DNA of 64,000 nucleotides from Salminus brasiliensis (Eukaryota; Chordata; Actinopteri; Characiformes; Bryconidae). Positions 45,771 to 57,959 of the stretch are shown here, one piece after another (positions within the stretch are counted from its first letter, which is position 1; each line of letters opens with the position of its first letter). Below the pieces are notes generated by a model that had not been told where the DNA came from, did not search any database, and saw only the letters and a list, made by a program, of their open reading frames with translations. Both the position numbers and the translations under genes were made by a program. The stretch lies in assembly GCF_030463535.1 (NCBI RefSeq), contig NC_132892.1:33906109-33970108 (forward strand). Direction: 5' to 3'.

Positions 45771-46164
45771 TTAACAAATTCTGCTGGTCCTTCACTTTTA
45801 TGTCTGACCTCCAGGGATGTTTATCATACAAGCCTTCAGATAGCAGTGGATTCAGCTTTACGTGGCATGCTTTCTTTCATGGCCCAATTACTCCATCCTG
45901 ACCATCGGCCTAATCCTGACATTGAGCCTCCCCTTGCTTGTCAGATCAAATCTGCACCCCTGGTGGTAATCCACCTCCTCTCCAACAGAACACGTTCTTA
46001 AACCTCTAACACTGACACTGGCTGATCTGTTCAGGGCCTAAATCCAGAGCTGGACCTTCAGCTTCAGTATCAGGCTGCTCAAAAGAGAAAGGCATGAACC
46101 CAAAAACCACAATGTTTAATCAAACAGTGAAGCAAATGCATTCATAAATAATCATAAAATCATA

Positions 46165-46195
<31 letters not shown>

Positions 46196-46254
46196 TCAAC
46201 AATAGTCACACAGTAAACATTAGTCATTTATATAACAGTACAAATGCTACAAAT

Positions 46255-46670
46255 TATATGTCCAAAAGTTTGTGGACACCCCTTTTCATGAATGCATTCA
46301 GCTACTTTAAGAAGCACCCACAGCTTGTCTAGTCCCTGTAGAGAAGTACTGGCACCATGCTGCCTAAGGCCAGGCGTGGGCTAGAGGGGTATAAAGCCCC
46401 CCAGCATTGGTGGAAGAACTGTGTTCTCTGGAATGATGGATTGTGGTGGAGCTCCATCCAGCATTTATGGGACAAGCAAAAGAGTTGGAGTCCTGTCGCA
46501 ATCAAATCCTCACAGCAATGCTCCTGCTCCAAAATCTAGTAGAAAGCCTTCCTCCCTGGACGGTGGAGACAGTTACTCCAACAGAAGCAGGATCAGCTTG
46601 TTTAATGGTCTTGATTTTAAAAGAAACAATGACTAAGCAGATGTCCCAATACTTTTGTCCATATAGTGTA
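46255..46670 (+). mobile_element. Family A MITE, full-length
   Basis: TATATGTCCAAAAGTTTGTG at the left and CAATACTTTTGTCCATATAG at the right. The best-matched terminal inverted repeats of the family in this window. Confidence 0.9.
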
Positions 46671-46747
46671 TTTTGGAATGTAGCATTCTAGTGAACTCTT
46701 TTGATCTGCTTTATGATATATCTTATCATTTAATCATTCCACAAATA

Positions 46748-47172
46748 CAGATCAGCCAAAACATTAAAACCACTGCCATCTGAAGTGAAGAACACTGATG
46801 ATCTGGTTCCAGTGGCTCCATCTGTCCAGGGGGTGGAGCTACATATTTGGCAGCGAGTGAAAAACAGTCAATTCTTGAAGGTGATGAAAGTGTAGAAGGT
46901 AAAAAATGGACAAGCGTAAGAATCTGAGACACTTTGACAAGAACCCAACTGTGAGGTTCTATACAATGACTGGGTCAGAACATCTCCAGAACATCAGCAA
47001 GCAGGTCTTGTAGGGTAGTCCTGGTATGCAGCACCTACCAAAAGTTCTCCAAGGAACTCCAAGGAAGGAACTTACAGGACCACAGGGCAGCTTCAGAGGT
47101 GGTGTGGAGTCCAGCCTTGACGAGTGGTGGCACAATATTATGCAGGTGGTTTTAATGTTATGGCTGATTTGT
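46748..47172. mobile_element. MITE family D, single-unit copy
   Basis: ATCAGCCAAAACATTAAAAC at the left and TTTTAATGTTATGGCTGATT at the right. The body has TGATGATCTGGTTCCAGTGG and ACTGGGTCAGAACATCTCC. Confidence 0.8.
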
Positions 47173-47450
47173 GCATGGGTTCCTAGTTTTTGCTAGTTCA
47201 CCCGTCCTCCTCTGAGCTTTGTCTCTGATGGACAACAAATCTCCTTATGTGCTTCCATAGCGCTACGTCTCCCTATAGCCTCATGTTAGCAGTGTGGTTT
47301 TATCAGAAACTCTTAGCATCTGACCGCTAATGCTAATGTGAAACAGAAGCATTTCTGGCTGGACTTCAGACAAACAATCAACAGTTCTAATCCAAGACAG
47401 GCAGCCTTTGGGAGTTGAGGGAGGTTTCGGTGGTCCTGGAGATCTCAGTC

Positions 47451-49441
47451 TCACCCCCAAGGCCCGCCCCCTCCGTCGTTCTCATCGTCATCTCCGTCGT
47501 CGTCCCTCCTCTTCTTCTTCTTGTCGTCCACTTTGTATTTGACCCGGCGGATGGGGTCCGTGAGGCTGCGCATTTTGCTGTCGTCGAACTCTTCGTTCAT
47601 CATGAAGTTCCTGTCTATGAGCTCCGCCCCTTCCTGCCAGTTGCGGAAGCAGTCCGGCCCGAGTATGCAGATTTCGGACACAGCGTTCTGAGAGAGGACA
47701 GAGCAGTCTGGCCGCAGGACCACCACCGTGGGCAGGTCTTCCACCTCAAACATCACCCCCAGCTCCCTGTGAAAGAGGCCATCACGCTCATGAACGTATA
47801 CACACCAGCAACCATCCCAACCTCTGACCTCAGGGCGAATGGACCAATAGAAATGCTTCATGCATTGGAATGCATGGTTTCTGACGGTCTAAGCTGGTCA
47901 TGCTTGCCAGCCAGCTTGGTGATGATTGGTTGACCACCATGGTCAAGCTTGGTCATGCTGGTGGTCTCAAACATCAACAGAACCTTATGCTAAACATCTA
48001 AACTGGTTAACCAGTCTACCCAGCTTGACCAGCTTAAGCTGGAGGACAGGACCCCATGTACTTTCTTCATTGGGGTCTTCATCCAGTGAAGCTGAGACCA
48101 CCAGCATGACTAAGCTTGACCATGGTGGTCAACCAATCATCACCAAGCTGGTTGACAAGCATGACCAGCTTAGACCAACTTAACTGTTCATTCCAATGCA
48201 TTTTGAAGCATTTCTATTAGTCCATTCGTCCAGAAATTCCGGTTTTGTTGTGACCGCAGATTAAACAGGTGAACAGGATATGACTGTTTTTAGCAGGTAC
48301 TGTCCTGTAGCTGCTATTTTAAGGAAATTTAACGTAAATGCTATAATTTAGAGCTAACAGTATGATCCTGCAGTTTCTTACAACAGCTTTAAACTGTATT
48401 CCGACCGCAGGGCGATGATGGACAAGTCTAGTGGATAACAACACTGTTCTTCCCATAGCAGACTAGGATTTCATTCCCCATCCAGAACAAACACACCACT
48501 ACACCAATAAGAGGCTCCTAACACCACATTCACTCCACGCTTGAGCCTTGAGCTCTAACTCTAGGATCAGCCTTGATTTGAAAAGAAACAATGGCTAAGC
48601 AGGTGTCCCAATACTTTTGTCACTATATTGTATTTTGGAATGTAGCATTCTAGCGAACTCTTTTGATCTGCTTTATGATTTATCTTATCATTTCATCATT
48701 CCACAAATACGAATCAGCCATAACATTAAAACCACTGCAATCTGAAGTGAAGAACACTGATGATCTGGTTCCAGTGGATCCAGCTGTCCAGACAATCACA
48801 CCACTACACCAATAAGAATCCTTTAGCAAGACTCCTAACACCACACTCACTCCACGCTCATTCCTCATTACTCACACCCTACCCTGGAGGTCTACCACCC
48901 TGCAGAGCTGAGCTCTAACTCTAATCTAATCTAAACCCAAATCAGATAACCGAGGCTTTCAGAAGCTTCACAGCCAGGGATGGTAGATTAAACCCCTCTA
49001 CAACAAACAGAAGATCTGCAGGAGCAGGGCTGAACACCTTCTACCTTCTATACCGTACGGCACGTTCTGCTGCTGAGGCCTGGGGTTCTGGACAGTTTGC
49101 TGATTTCTCTGAGACTGCACTGGGCTCCAGCTCTCCAGCAGGGAAAAGATAAAGTTCAGCAAAGTCTGACCTCCATGTCTTCTCATTGTTCCAAATGTAG
49201 GCAATCAGCCAAGATGAAGTATGGAGAATATCTCAGAATCAGAAACTGTCAGAACTTATATTGACATATATTGATATTGACACTTGAAAAGCAGCGTTTA
49301 CAGGAAAAGTAAATCTCAGTGTACATTTAAAAAAGTTAAATTAATACATTAATTAACCAATTCAATACAATAAAAAAACACCAGATTTTTGGCCAAATAA
49401 CATAAAATGCTCCAGTTTTTTTGTACCAATATAAAATCGTC

Positions 49442-49500
<59 letters not shown>

Positions 49501-49911
49501 CTGGATTAATTCTTTGCACCCTTTAAAAAATAACTACATTTTAAAATATAGTCAATCAGCCAAGACACAATTATAGAGAATATCTAAAAACTAAAACCTT
49601 ATATCTGAAAAAAAAAACAGCTTCTATAAGCAGAGCAATAATCTGAACTTGTTTGAATGTGAGTTAATATAAGATCAAATTACATTTATTCATTTTGGAA
49701 TGAATTCATTTTGGTCTTTCAACCAATAAAAAATGGGCAAATTCCATAGAAAAAAGGATGAATTCTTATGACCAATTAATCTTTTTTAGATAAAGATTTG
49801 AAATTAAATTTTAGAATCAGCCAAGACAAAATTGTGGAGAATATTTAGCAACTAAAACTTAAATTTTGATACTTCCCAAACAATCTGCCAAAAAAAAATA
49901 AAAAAAATAAA

Positions 49912-49983
<72 letters not shown>

Positions 49984-50012
49984 AATAAATAAATAGAAAC
50001 AACAACAATAAC

Positions 50013-50051
<39 letters not shown>

Positions 50052-50990
50052 GTATATTTTCTGGGAAGCAACAATCTGAAATGTTAATGTTAGTTAATTT
50101 AGGCTCTTATTATATTATAAGTTTATTTAATATAAATATTTATTAGTATATTAGTATATAAGTATTTATTCAGTATTTATTATAAGTGATTTTATTATTA
50201 TAAGTGATTATAAGTGAAATGTATCAATTAAAAGAAAATGGATGAATTCTTATGACCAATTAAAAAACAAACTTATAGAATATAGTCAATCAGCCAAAAG
50301 AAGATTATGGATAATATCTAGAAACAAAAACTTAAATTTTTACACAAAACTGCTTCTACAGGAGGAGCAACAATCTGAACTTTTAATTTTAGTTTATAAA
50401 ATACCTTATTTTAAGTGATGAACCAAGCTTTGGAGATACAAGGTTTAGTCTACCCAGCAAAGATATCCAAATCTATCTGAAACAACAACTCATTGAAGTG
50501 TGTGGAATTCTGCAGAGCATAACTTAAGCATGTTATAGTTGATCAACTACATTTGGAGGTTTTTCACTAAACTGTTTCTTTGATCTTCTAGAACAAAGGG
50601 AACCAGTTATAAGAAAATAGTTCATGTATTTCCCTGTAGATTTGTCAAATCATTATACTCATACTTCCTGTAGGTGTCCTCGTAGGGCAGGAACAGGCAG
50701 CGTTTGGGCAGCTCCTTCAGGAACTTCTCCTGCTGGTCCTCTGAGCTGTCCAGCGAGATGTAGAGCAGCACCAGCTGTGCTGACCGCTCCACATAGAACT
50801 CATCGGTCAGCTTTTTGAAGAAGTCCTTGAGCGTGGGGGCGAAGTCCTGACACCTCTCGCAGTCACCTGAGGCGAAGAACAGCATGAGGATCCGGTTTTG
50901 GAGGCGCAGGATGATCTCACGCTCTGTGTCCAGCTCATCCCTGTCCTTGTTGTTCTTCACCAGGACTTTCCCCAAGAACAGGTCTACCAT
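47451..50990 (-). CDS. nxnl1: Nucleoredoxin-like protein 1 (rod-derived cone viability factor)
   Basis: Two coding exons on the - strand, 50990-50665 (donor GTATGA) and 47766-47451, together 213 residues; human NXNL1 has 212. The ATG at 50990 follows an acceptor at about 50999, so a 5' UTR intron is likely. The protein is a thioredoxin fold with an intact CxxC active site (CERC, about residues 43-46), the family signature LKDFFKKLTDEFYV, and FLPYED at the end of exon 1. The exon junction EDTYRK/ELGVMFEVEDLP falls where the human one does. The tail is Lys-, Asp- and Gly-rich. In vertebrates the gene acts in photoreceptors: retention of the intron yields the short trophic form, and the full form acts as a redox enzyme. 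The intron here begins with frame YEYNDLTNLQGNT before a stop, so a short form of about 121 residues is possible. Colgalt1 lies 9 kb away on the same strand, conserved synteny with human 19p13.11. Confidence 0.93.
47835..48230. repeat. Fold-back element in the nxnl1 intron
   Basis: Arms 47835-47969 and 48093-48230 are inverted complements over about 135 bp (GCGAATGGACCAATAGAAAT against ATTTCTATTAGTCCATTCG; TTGACCACCATGGTCAAGCT central), with a 123-bp spacer. It starts only about 68 bp upstream of the exon 2 acceptor at 47767. Related pieces lie at 42000-42250, 58330-58430 and 61160-61340. Confidence 0.85.
48592..48795. repeat. Segmental duplicate of 46628-46830
   Basis: The end of a family A MITE, the unique spacer GGAATGTAGCATTCTAG / GATCTGCTTTATGAT, and the start of a family D MITE appear in the same order in both places. 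This is duplication of a composite, not independent insertions. Confidence 0.8.
49446..49497. repeat. (AT)n microsatellite in the nxnl1 intron
   Basis: About 25 AT pairs without interruption. Confidence 0.95.
49896..50052. repeat. Compound (AAT)n(AAAT)n microsatellite in the nxnl1 intron
   Basis: Two long AAT arrays are separated by AAAT and AAC units. It is T-rich on the transcribed strand. Confidence 0.95.
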
Positions 50991-51069
50991 GGCAGGTTCT
51001 GCCAAGAGAACAGTGGACATATTATCCTCCCACCTTCTTGCAAACTGTCTGGGTGAATTACTGTGGTAT

Positions 51070-51845
51070 TTTGCTTTTTCAGTTCTAAAGTAAATTATTC
51101 AAATGTCTTATTTGAATTGTTCAGTGTCCACTATGAATTATTCAGTATCTACTATGAATTATTCAGTATCCACTGTAAATTATTCAGTATCTACTATGAA
51201 TTATTCAGTATCCACTGTAAATTATTGAGTATCCACTATGAGTTATCAACTATGGATTATTCAATGCCTACTCTGAATTATTTGATATCTACTATGAGTT
51301 ATACAGTATCCACTGTAAATTATTCAGCATCTACTAGAACTCTTCAGTAACTACTATGAATTTGTATCCACTGTTAACTATTCAGGTTCACTGTAAATTA
51401 TTCAGTATCCACTATGAATTCTTCAATATCGAATATGAAATATTCAGTATCCAATATAACATATGCATTATCCACTATGAATTATTCAGTATCTACTATG
51501 AATTATTCAATATCTAATATGAAACACTCAGTATCCACTATGAATTATTCAATATCTAATATGAAACACTCAGTATCCACTATGAATTATTCAATATTCA
51601 ATGTTGAATATGAATTATTCAGTATCCACTATGAATTCTTCAGTATCCTCAATGAATTCTTCTTTATCCACTATGAATTCTTCAGTATCCACTATGAAAT
51701 ATTCAGTATCCACTATGAATTCTTCATTATCCCACATGAACTATCCACTGTGAAATATTCCTTATCCACTCTGAGTTATACAGCATCTACTGTAAACTCT
51801 TCAGTAACTACTATGAATGATCCACTGTTAACTATCAGGTTCTAC
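51070..51845 (+). repeat. ~21-bp minisatellite 5' of the nxnl1 coding exon
   Basis: More than 30 imperfect copies of a unit such as ATTATTCAGTATCCACTATGA, with variants (ATCTACTATGA, ATCCACTGTAA). It starts about 80 bp upstream of the start codon of nxnl1, within the presumed 5' UTR intron or promoter. Reading frames through it are a repeat by-product. Confidence 0.95.
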
Positions 51846-52448
51846 TATATAAAGCCTCTCACAGTTTGCAGAACCTTAAGCAGTACACTTGGTTCAGGTC
51901 TGTTCTACAGAAGCTGTGAACAGTAATCTACAGGGAGGCCTTCCCCACCGGCCCTGAGAAGCATGGCAGGAACCAGAGCCTGACCGCTTACATCCACCAC
52001 TCTCTCTCTCTCTCTCTCTCTCTCACCTTTTGGGTTGAAGCTCCGACACTCACGAGTGGACCTGAGGTTCAGGGCAGACGGTGTTCACAGCTGAAGAGAT
52101 GAGGGCTGGAGTCTGGGTTTCCTGGCCTGGCTGGTGTCGAGCTGTGACGCTGGACGTGCCGTGGCGTCCTCTCCCTCTGAGCGCCCGTGTTGTTGGAGAT
52201 TAGGAGGGTAAATCCAGGCAGCAGACAGAGTTGAGTGTCACTCAGTGTGTAGGTGTGTGTGAGAGCCAGGGACAAGAGCCGGCACTCTGCGCTCCTGGAC
52301 GCGACTCTCTGACCACTAAGGTGTCCACCTAATCCTATTTCCTGGTGGGGGAGAGTCTCGCACAGTCAGAGACATGGGCGGGGGGACGGACACCAGCTTC
52401 CGAAGATCAACCAAGACAGGTTTGGTGTCTGAAATTTGCTTCTTTAGC
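51846..52448 (-). promoter_or_regulatory. Candidate nxnl1 5' region
   Basis: A (CT)n run at 52001-52024, then the least repetitive, most GC-rich part of the upstream region. TAATCC at 52330-52335 matches the core motif of the photoreceptor factor CRX. No firm transcription start can be set. Confidence 0.3.
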
Positions 52449-52944
52449 TATATGTCCAAATGTTTGTGGACACCCCTTCTAATGAATGCATTCAGCTACA
52501 CACACAGCTTGTCTAGTCCCTGTAGAGAAGAAGTACTGCCAATAGAATAGGACCATCTGGAGCAGATCAACATCATGAACCTATCAGCACCATGCTGCCT
52601 AATAACACTAGGTGTGGACTAGAGGGGTGTTATAAAAAGCCCCCCAGCATTGAGGAGCTGTGGAGCAGTGGAAGAACTGTGTTCTCTGGAATGATGGTGG
52701 TGGAGCTCCATCCAGTACTTTTGGATGGGAAGAGTTTGGGGAGTTGGGGATGATGAGGTGGAGTGGGGTGGTGATCATCATCATACAACATCCTGACCTC
52801 ACTAACGCTCTTGTGGCTGAATGCAATCAAATCCTCGCAGCAATGCTCCTGCAGAACCTAGAGGAGCCACATTATCTTCTCTGGACAGTAGAGGCAGTTA
52901 CTCCCAATACAATACTGTCCCAATACTTTTGTCCATATAGTGTA
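52449..52944 (+). mobile_element. Family A MITE, full-length
   Basis: TATATGTCCAAATGTTTGTG at the left and CAATACTTTTGTCCATATAG at the right, with all body landmarks. Confidence 0.9.
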
Positions 52945-53154
52945 TGTGCTTATGTAGGCCACTGTAGGATTCATAAGGCTTTGCTTGTTGTTAGCTACAT
53001 TAGCCTCGTATCTCCAGTGTGAATGAAAGAAGCAAATGTCTGACACCAACTACATTTGGGGTAAAGGTGGGCTGTATTTAGACCCCTTGCTTTAAGCCCC
53101 CCTTAGGAGCTAAAGCCGAGTAGATGTGGTGAAGGTGAGCATTTTGACCGTATG

Positions 53155-53155
<1 letters not shown>

Positions 53156-53190
<35 letters not shown>

Positions 53191-53225
53191 CCCCCTCTCT
53201 CCCTCTCTCTCTCTCTCTCTCTCCC

Positions 53226-53256
<31 letters not shown>

Positions 53257-53259
53257 CCC

Positions 53260-53310
<51 letters not shown>
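53156..53310. repeat. (CT)n with C-tracts
   Basis: Long CT arrays interrupted by poly-C runs of up to about 14. Confidence 0.95.
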
Positions 53311-53311
<1 letters not shown>

Positions 53312-53489
53312 TTTGAGAGGGATTGTGGTGAGTGTTGTCAAAGATCCTCTAAGCTTCCTCGGCCAAAAATACACCTGGGCCTTAATCCAATATAGGGATA
53401 GTGAGAGAGTGAGCGAGTTAGAGGGGGGGCACGAGGGTGTGGAGAGATGAAAAGGATCAATAAACGATAAAAGCACAGTCACTAGCTGG

Positions 53490-53835
53490 CCACTTTATTA
53501 GAAACACTTACATTGTACTTCCACTAACTGGCTTCTTTAATAGAAACACCTACCTTGTCCTTCAACTTGATGGCCACTTTATTAGAAACACCTACCTTGT
53601 GATTTCACTCACTGGCCACTTTATTATAAACACCTACCTTGTGATTTCACTCACTGGCCACTTTATTAGAAACACCTACCTTGTGATTTCACTCACTGGC
53701 CACTTTATCAGAAACACTTACACTGTGCTTCCACTCACTGGCCACTTTATCAGAAACACCAACCTTGTGCTTCCACTCACTGGCCACTTTATCAGAAACA
53801 CCAACCTTGGGCTTGGACTCAGAATGGCTCTACAA
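53490..53835 (+). repeat. 43-bp minisatellite, first block
   Basis: About eight copies of CACTGGCCACTTTATTAGAA followed by ACACCTACCTTGTG and a short TTCCACT piece. The same unit recurs at 54915-55125. Confidence 0.9.
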
Positions 53836-53950
53836 TAGAAGGGTTTCTGATAAAGTGGTCTCAAACTCGGTGTCCAGTCTTCGTATTTATCTTATACTCT
53901 TTGTGTGAAAGTTGCTATTTCGTTACATACGCTAAAGACAGTCTCTCTGC

Positions 53951-53982
<32 letters not shown>

Positions 53983-54399
53983 AGTTGCTTGTTAGTGGTT
54001 TCTGCAGATCCATATTTCTATATGAAGGATGTTTGGGCGCTCATTAACTCCTGCAGGCCTGAAGCGCTCAGCCCGGGAGTCGCAGCCTGTTTAATTTAGC
54101 TCCCTAATTATCACCTGGGTTCTCTGTAATGAGAGACACGGCGCTGATTACACTCTTTATGACCCACAACATGGAGCAGGAAAGTGTGAGTACATGAAAA
54201 GTGTATCACACATGGAGTCTGAAGGGTCTAACATGTGCTTTACAATCTGCTCCGAAAATACAAGAGCTAAAAAAGCACGGTCTGCGCTCGGGTCTGCGCT
54301 CGGGTCTGCGCTCGGGTCTGCACTCTCTAATTACGGGCTGTAAATTTGAAATCATTGCAGTGTCTCCTCCTCCCCACAATGTAAAACAATCAATAAAGA

Positions 54400-54609
54400 G
54401 GCAGCAGTGACACCCTGAGCTACGGTGACGGGTCGAGGTCGAGCGTGTCTCCAGCCCCAGGGACTAGACTTGTCTTCCCGAGGACGAGACTGAAGACAGT
54501 TCCTCCGTCTGTGCAGATCCTCTCCTACTTCACCATGGAGAAGATCCTGCAGTGTCATTATGAACTGTGGATTTATGATAATTCATAATTAGTAAATAAA
54601 TACATTTAA
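54400..54609. repeat. 210-bp segmental duplicate, copy 1
   Basis: Starts GGCAGCAGTGACACCCTGAG. Nearly identical to 55326-55535. Just upstream, GGTCTGCGCTCGG repeats about three times (54281-54320). Confidence 0.9.
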
Positions 54610-54914
54610 TACATTAATACATTCTGACCTTATTTTAGCTTCAGACCTTCGCTTCGCCTCATGCAGAACCAATATGATAGCTTTCCAAACACCACAGAAC
54701 ATTTCTAACCCAGCTAGAACAAAATGAAAAATGGTCAGTTCTATTCAGCCTGTGCTAAATTTTGTTCACAGCAGACTTTATGGTCAACAGAGACCATAAT
54801 TCAGCCCTGACCAGACTGTCAACATGAGTGTTCCTCTAAATTAAAAACAATAAACTATGTATTAAAGTATGGCCTCTTCTCACGACATCACAGTTTCAAA
54901 ACCCAGAAAACTCA

Positions 54915-55125
54915 ATGTTGTTCTGGCCACTTTATCAGAAACACCTACCTTGTACTTCCACTCACTGGCCACTTTATCAGAAACACCTACCTAATGCTTC
55001 CACTCACTGGCCACTTTATTAGAAACACCAACCTAATGCTTCCACTCACTGGCCACTTTATTAGAAACACCAACCTAATGCTTCCACTCACTGGCCACTT
55101 TATCAGAAACACCTACCTCATGCTT
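54915..55125 (+). repeat. 43-bp minisatellite, second block
   Basis: Five copies of the CACTGGCCACTTTAT(T/C)AGAA unit, about 1.1 kb from the first block. Confidence 0.9.
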
Positions 55126-55325
55126 CCACTCTACACTGGGTCTACATTCGGGACTGCGTGCCTGTTCACAGCTCCATCATCATATTAGGGTGTAGATGAC
55201 TCCACCCTGTGATGAGGTGGGTGTACATGGAGGAGATCCAACATCCAGCAGCACAGCATGCCACCAACCGCACCCTCGATATAGACAAGACCACAGCTCT
55301 CATCACGGACCCCCAACAACCCACA

Positions 55326-55535
55326 GGCAGCAGTCACACCCTGAGCTACGGTGACGGGCCGAGGTCGAGCATGTCTCCAGCCCCAGGGACTAGACTTGTC
55401 TTCCCGAGGACGAGACTGAAGACAGTTCCTCCGTCTGTGCAGATCCTCTCCTACTTCACCATGGAGAAGATCCTGCAGTGTCATTATGAACTGTGGATTT
55501 ATGATAATTCATAATTAGTAAATAAATACATTTAA
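55326..55535. repeat. 210-bp segmental duplicate, copy 2, with open frame
   Basis: Differs from 54400-54609 at only a few bases. In this copy an open frame runs 55209-55514 on the + strand (101 codons) through unique and duplicated sequence. The - strand is open for 99 codons as well. I recognise no domain in either. Confidence 0.85.
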
Positions 55536-55964
55536 AATGCTCTCAGTTTTGGTGTAAATTAGTTATTTTGACCCTTTTAAACTGTTACTTACGACCATTC
55601 ACAAACTAAAGGCCTCGAATTTGGTCAAAATGTTGCATTTGTACTATTGATAATTAATATTATCAATGTTATTAATTAATAAAAAAAATAGCCTCAGTAC
55701 ATTTTTAATTCACTTCAATTCAGATTCATTTCTACAGGCTTTTCCACAAAGCAGCTTTACAGAGATCCGGGTCCGAGCCTCTTCTGAGCAGGACTGAAAA
55801 GCCGAACCCGTCCTCCTCAGGTCGACATTATTAATAATAATAATAATAATAATAGTAATAATAATAACAATTACATAAACAATAAAAACAGGAATAAAAA
55901 CAACAACAAAACTAAACTGAATGAAGAAGAAAACAACAAATTATTTAAGAAGAAAGGGGGCAGC

Positions 55965-56149
55965 AGTGGTGCTCAGTGGTCAGAGCTCCGGGCTGTTGAT
56001 AACAGGGTTGTGGGTTCGAGACCCGGGCTCCACAAGCTGACACAGTTGGGCTCTTTGGGCAAGGTCCTTCACCCTCTCTCTGCTCCCCGGACGCTGGAGT
56101 TGGCTGCCCACCGCTCTGGGTGTGTGTGTGTACTCACTGCCCCTAGTTC

Positions 56150-56181
<32 letters not shown>

Positions 56182-56230
56182 TCACTACCACAGACGAGTA
56201 AATGTGGACACATTTCGCTGTACAGTGACA
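55965..56230 (+). mobile_element. tRNA-derived SINE, direct orientation
   Basis: GGCAGCAGTGGTGCTCAGTG with an A-box-like GTGCTCAGTGG, TGTGGGTTCGAGACCCGGG with the B box GGTTCGAGACC, then GCTGTACAGTGACA. Inside is a (GT)n run at 56154-56181. Confidence 0.8.
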
Positions 56231-56689
56231 GATATGTTCACTGTTACCTTTATCAAATGTTCCCTCAAGCCATACGAGAAGAGTCTGAGAGCTGAGATGA
56301 TCAAGTGCAATTTTAGATTGACCCCTTTTTACTGTTAGATAATGGCCTAATTATTGATACAAATTGTATAATTATGCCCTATATTTGACTGAACAAATGA
56401 TAATTCATAATTAGTTTAAAAACAAACAAAAAACAAACAAACAAAAACAAACAAACTTAGTTTTAGTGTAAATGATTTATTTGATTTATGCCCCTTTTTA
56501 AACTGTTTATTGGTGATAATTCACCTCCCCCCCCTCAAAAAAAAGAAAAAGAAAAAAGGGCATCAGTTTTGGTGTGAATTGTATATTTATGCCCTTTATG
56601 AACTGTTTACATATGATAATTCATAATTCACACAGCTGTTGGTCTATAGTTCACACTTTCTTAAACCAAAGAAAATTTTCTAAGAATAT

Positions 56690-56721
<32 letters not shown>

Positions 56722-56898
56722 GAATATTTAAGAATAAAAAAAGTCACCAATTTTGGTGTGATTGTATATTTATGCCCTTTGTGAACTGTTTACATATGAT
56801 AATTCATAATTCACACAGTTGTTGGTCTATAGTTTATACTTTCTTAACCCAAAGAACATTTAAGAAATATTGAATAATAATAAGTAACAATAAATAAT

Positions 56899-56937
<39 letters not shown>

Positions 56938-57280
56938 CAATAATAAATAGCAATTCATAATAATAATAATACATTCATCAGTTTTGGTGTAGAATGTATA
57001 TTTACGCCCTTTATGAACCTTTATAATAATTCACAATTCACACAGTTGTTGATCCATAGTTGATATTTCTACACTTTTTTAACCCAAAGAAAATTTTATA
57101 AGAATATTTCCTGGATTTCAATCTGACCCACAGCAGTGGTGTTGCCGGCCGCTCTGTTACTGTATTACAGTCCAATAAGACGAGAGGGAGCTCACCTCAC
57201 CCTAAACCTGCTGAAGACTTTCAGAACAGACTTTCTACTGGATTCAAGAGAAAACTCTGAAAAGTTTAAGAAACACTCTT
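56231..57280. other. Intergenic, imperfect AT-rich tandem blocks
   Basis: A block of about 180 bp with ATATTTATGCCCTTT and GATAATTCATAATTCACACAG repeats three to four times (about 56560, 56740, 56985), separated by AAT arrays. Confidence 0.6.
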
Positions 57281-57887
57281 TCCTTTATTGTGTGATGTAA
57301 AGGCACGTCTCGATAAATATTCAACGACAAAAGTAACAGAAAGTGAAAGTGACGGACATGAAAAGAAAAGGAGGATGAACGCAGGTATGGGTTACTTTAT
57401 TTTTCTATAACCAAAAAAAAAAAAAAAAGGAAAATTTTACATTTAAAAGAAAAGCAATACAATCTGAACACAACGAGGAAGACAGCGAGAATAAAAAAAT
57501 TAAAATAAAATAAAAAAACAACAAAAAGAAAGAAAAAAAAAAGAAAGAAAGAAAGAAAGAAGAGTCTCCCACTGTGGCCTTTCACCTGTGCAGTTCACAC
57601 ACTGGCCAGCAGGTGGAGAGCTTCTGGCTCTACTTGGCAATCAATCAATCATTCAACACTGTTACTATCTGCTCCGTATTTACAACGACACTGATGAAGC
57701 TGGTTTAGCGGGACGAGCAATAAATTAGTGATCTGCAAGCAGGGCTACTTTACACTGTACGGAGAGGACAGGACAGGACAGGACAGGACAGGACATCTGT
57801 CTGAACCCTAATTATTCCTCAGGCAACATTTTAACCTCCATGGCGCTGATCTAAAATTGCTCAGGTTAGTAGAAAACACCACCTTCT

Positions 57888-57959
<72 letters not shown>

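Noticed and set aside
51063-51926. Two open frames of 95 and 170 codons
   Set aside because: They run through the 21-bp minisatellite and consist of its translation only.
53078-53482. 134-codon frame rich in Arg-Glu
   Set aside because: Translation of the (CT)n array.
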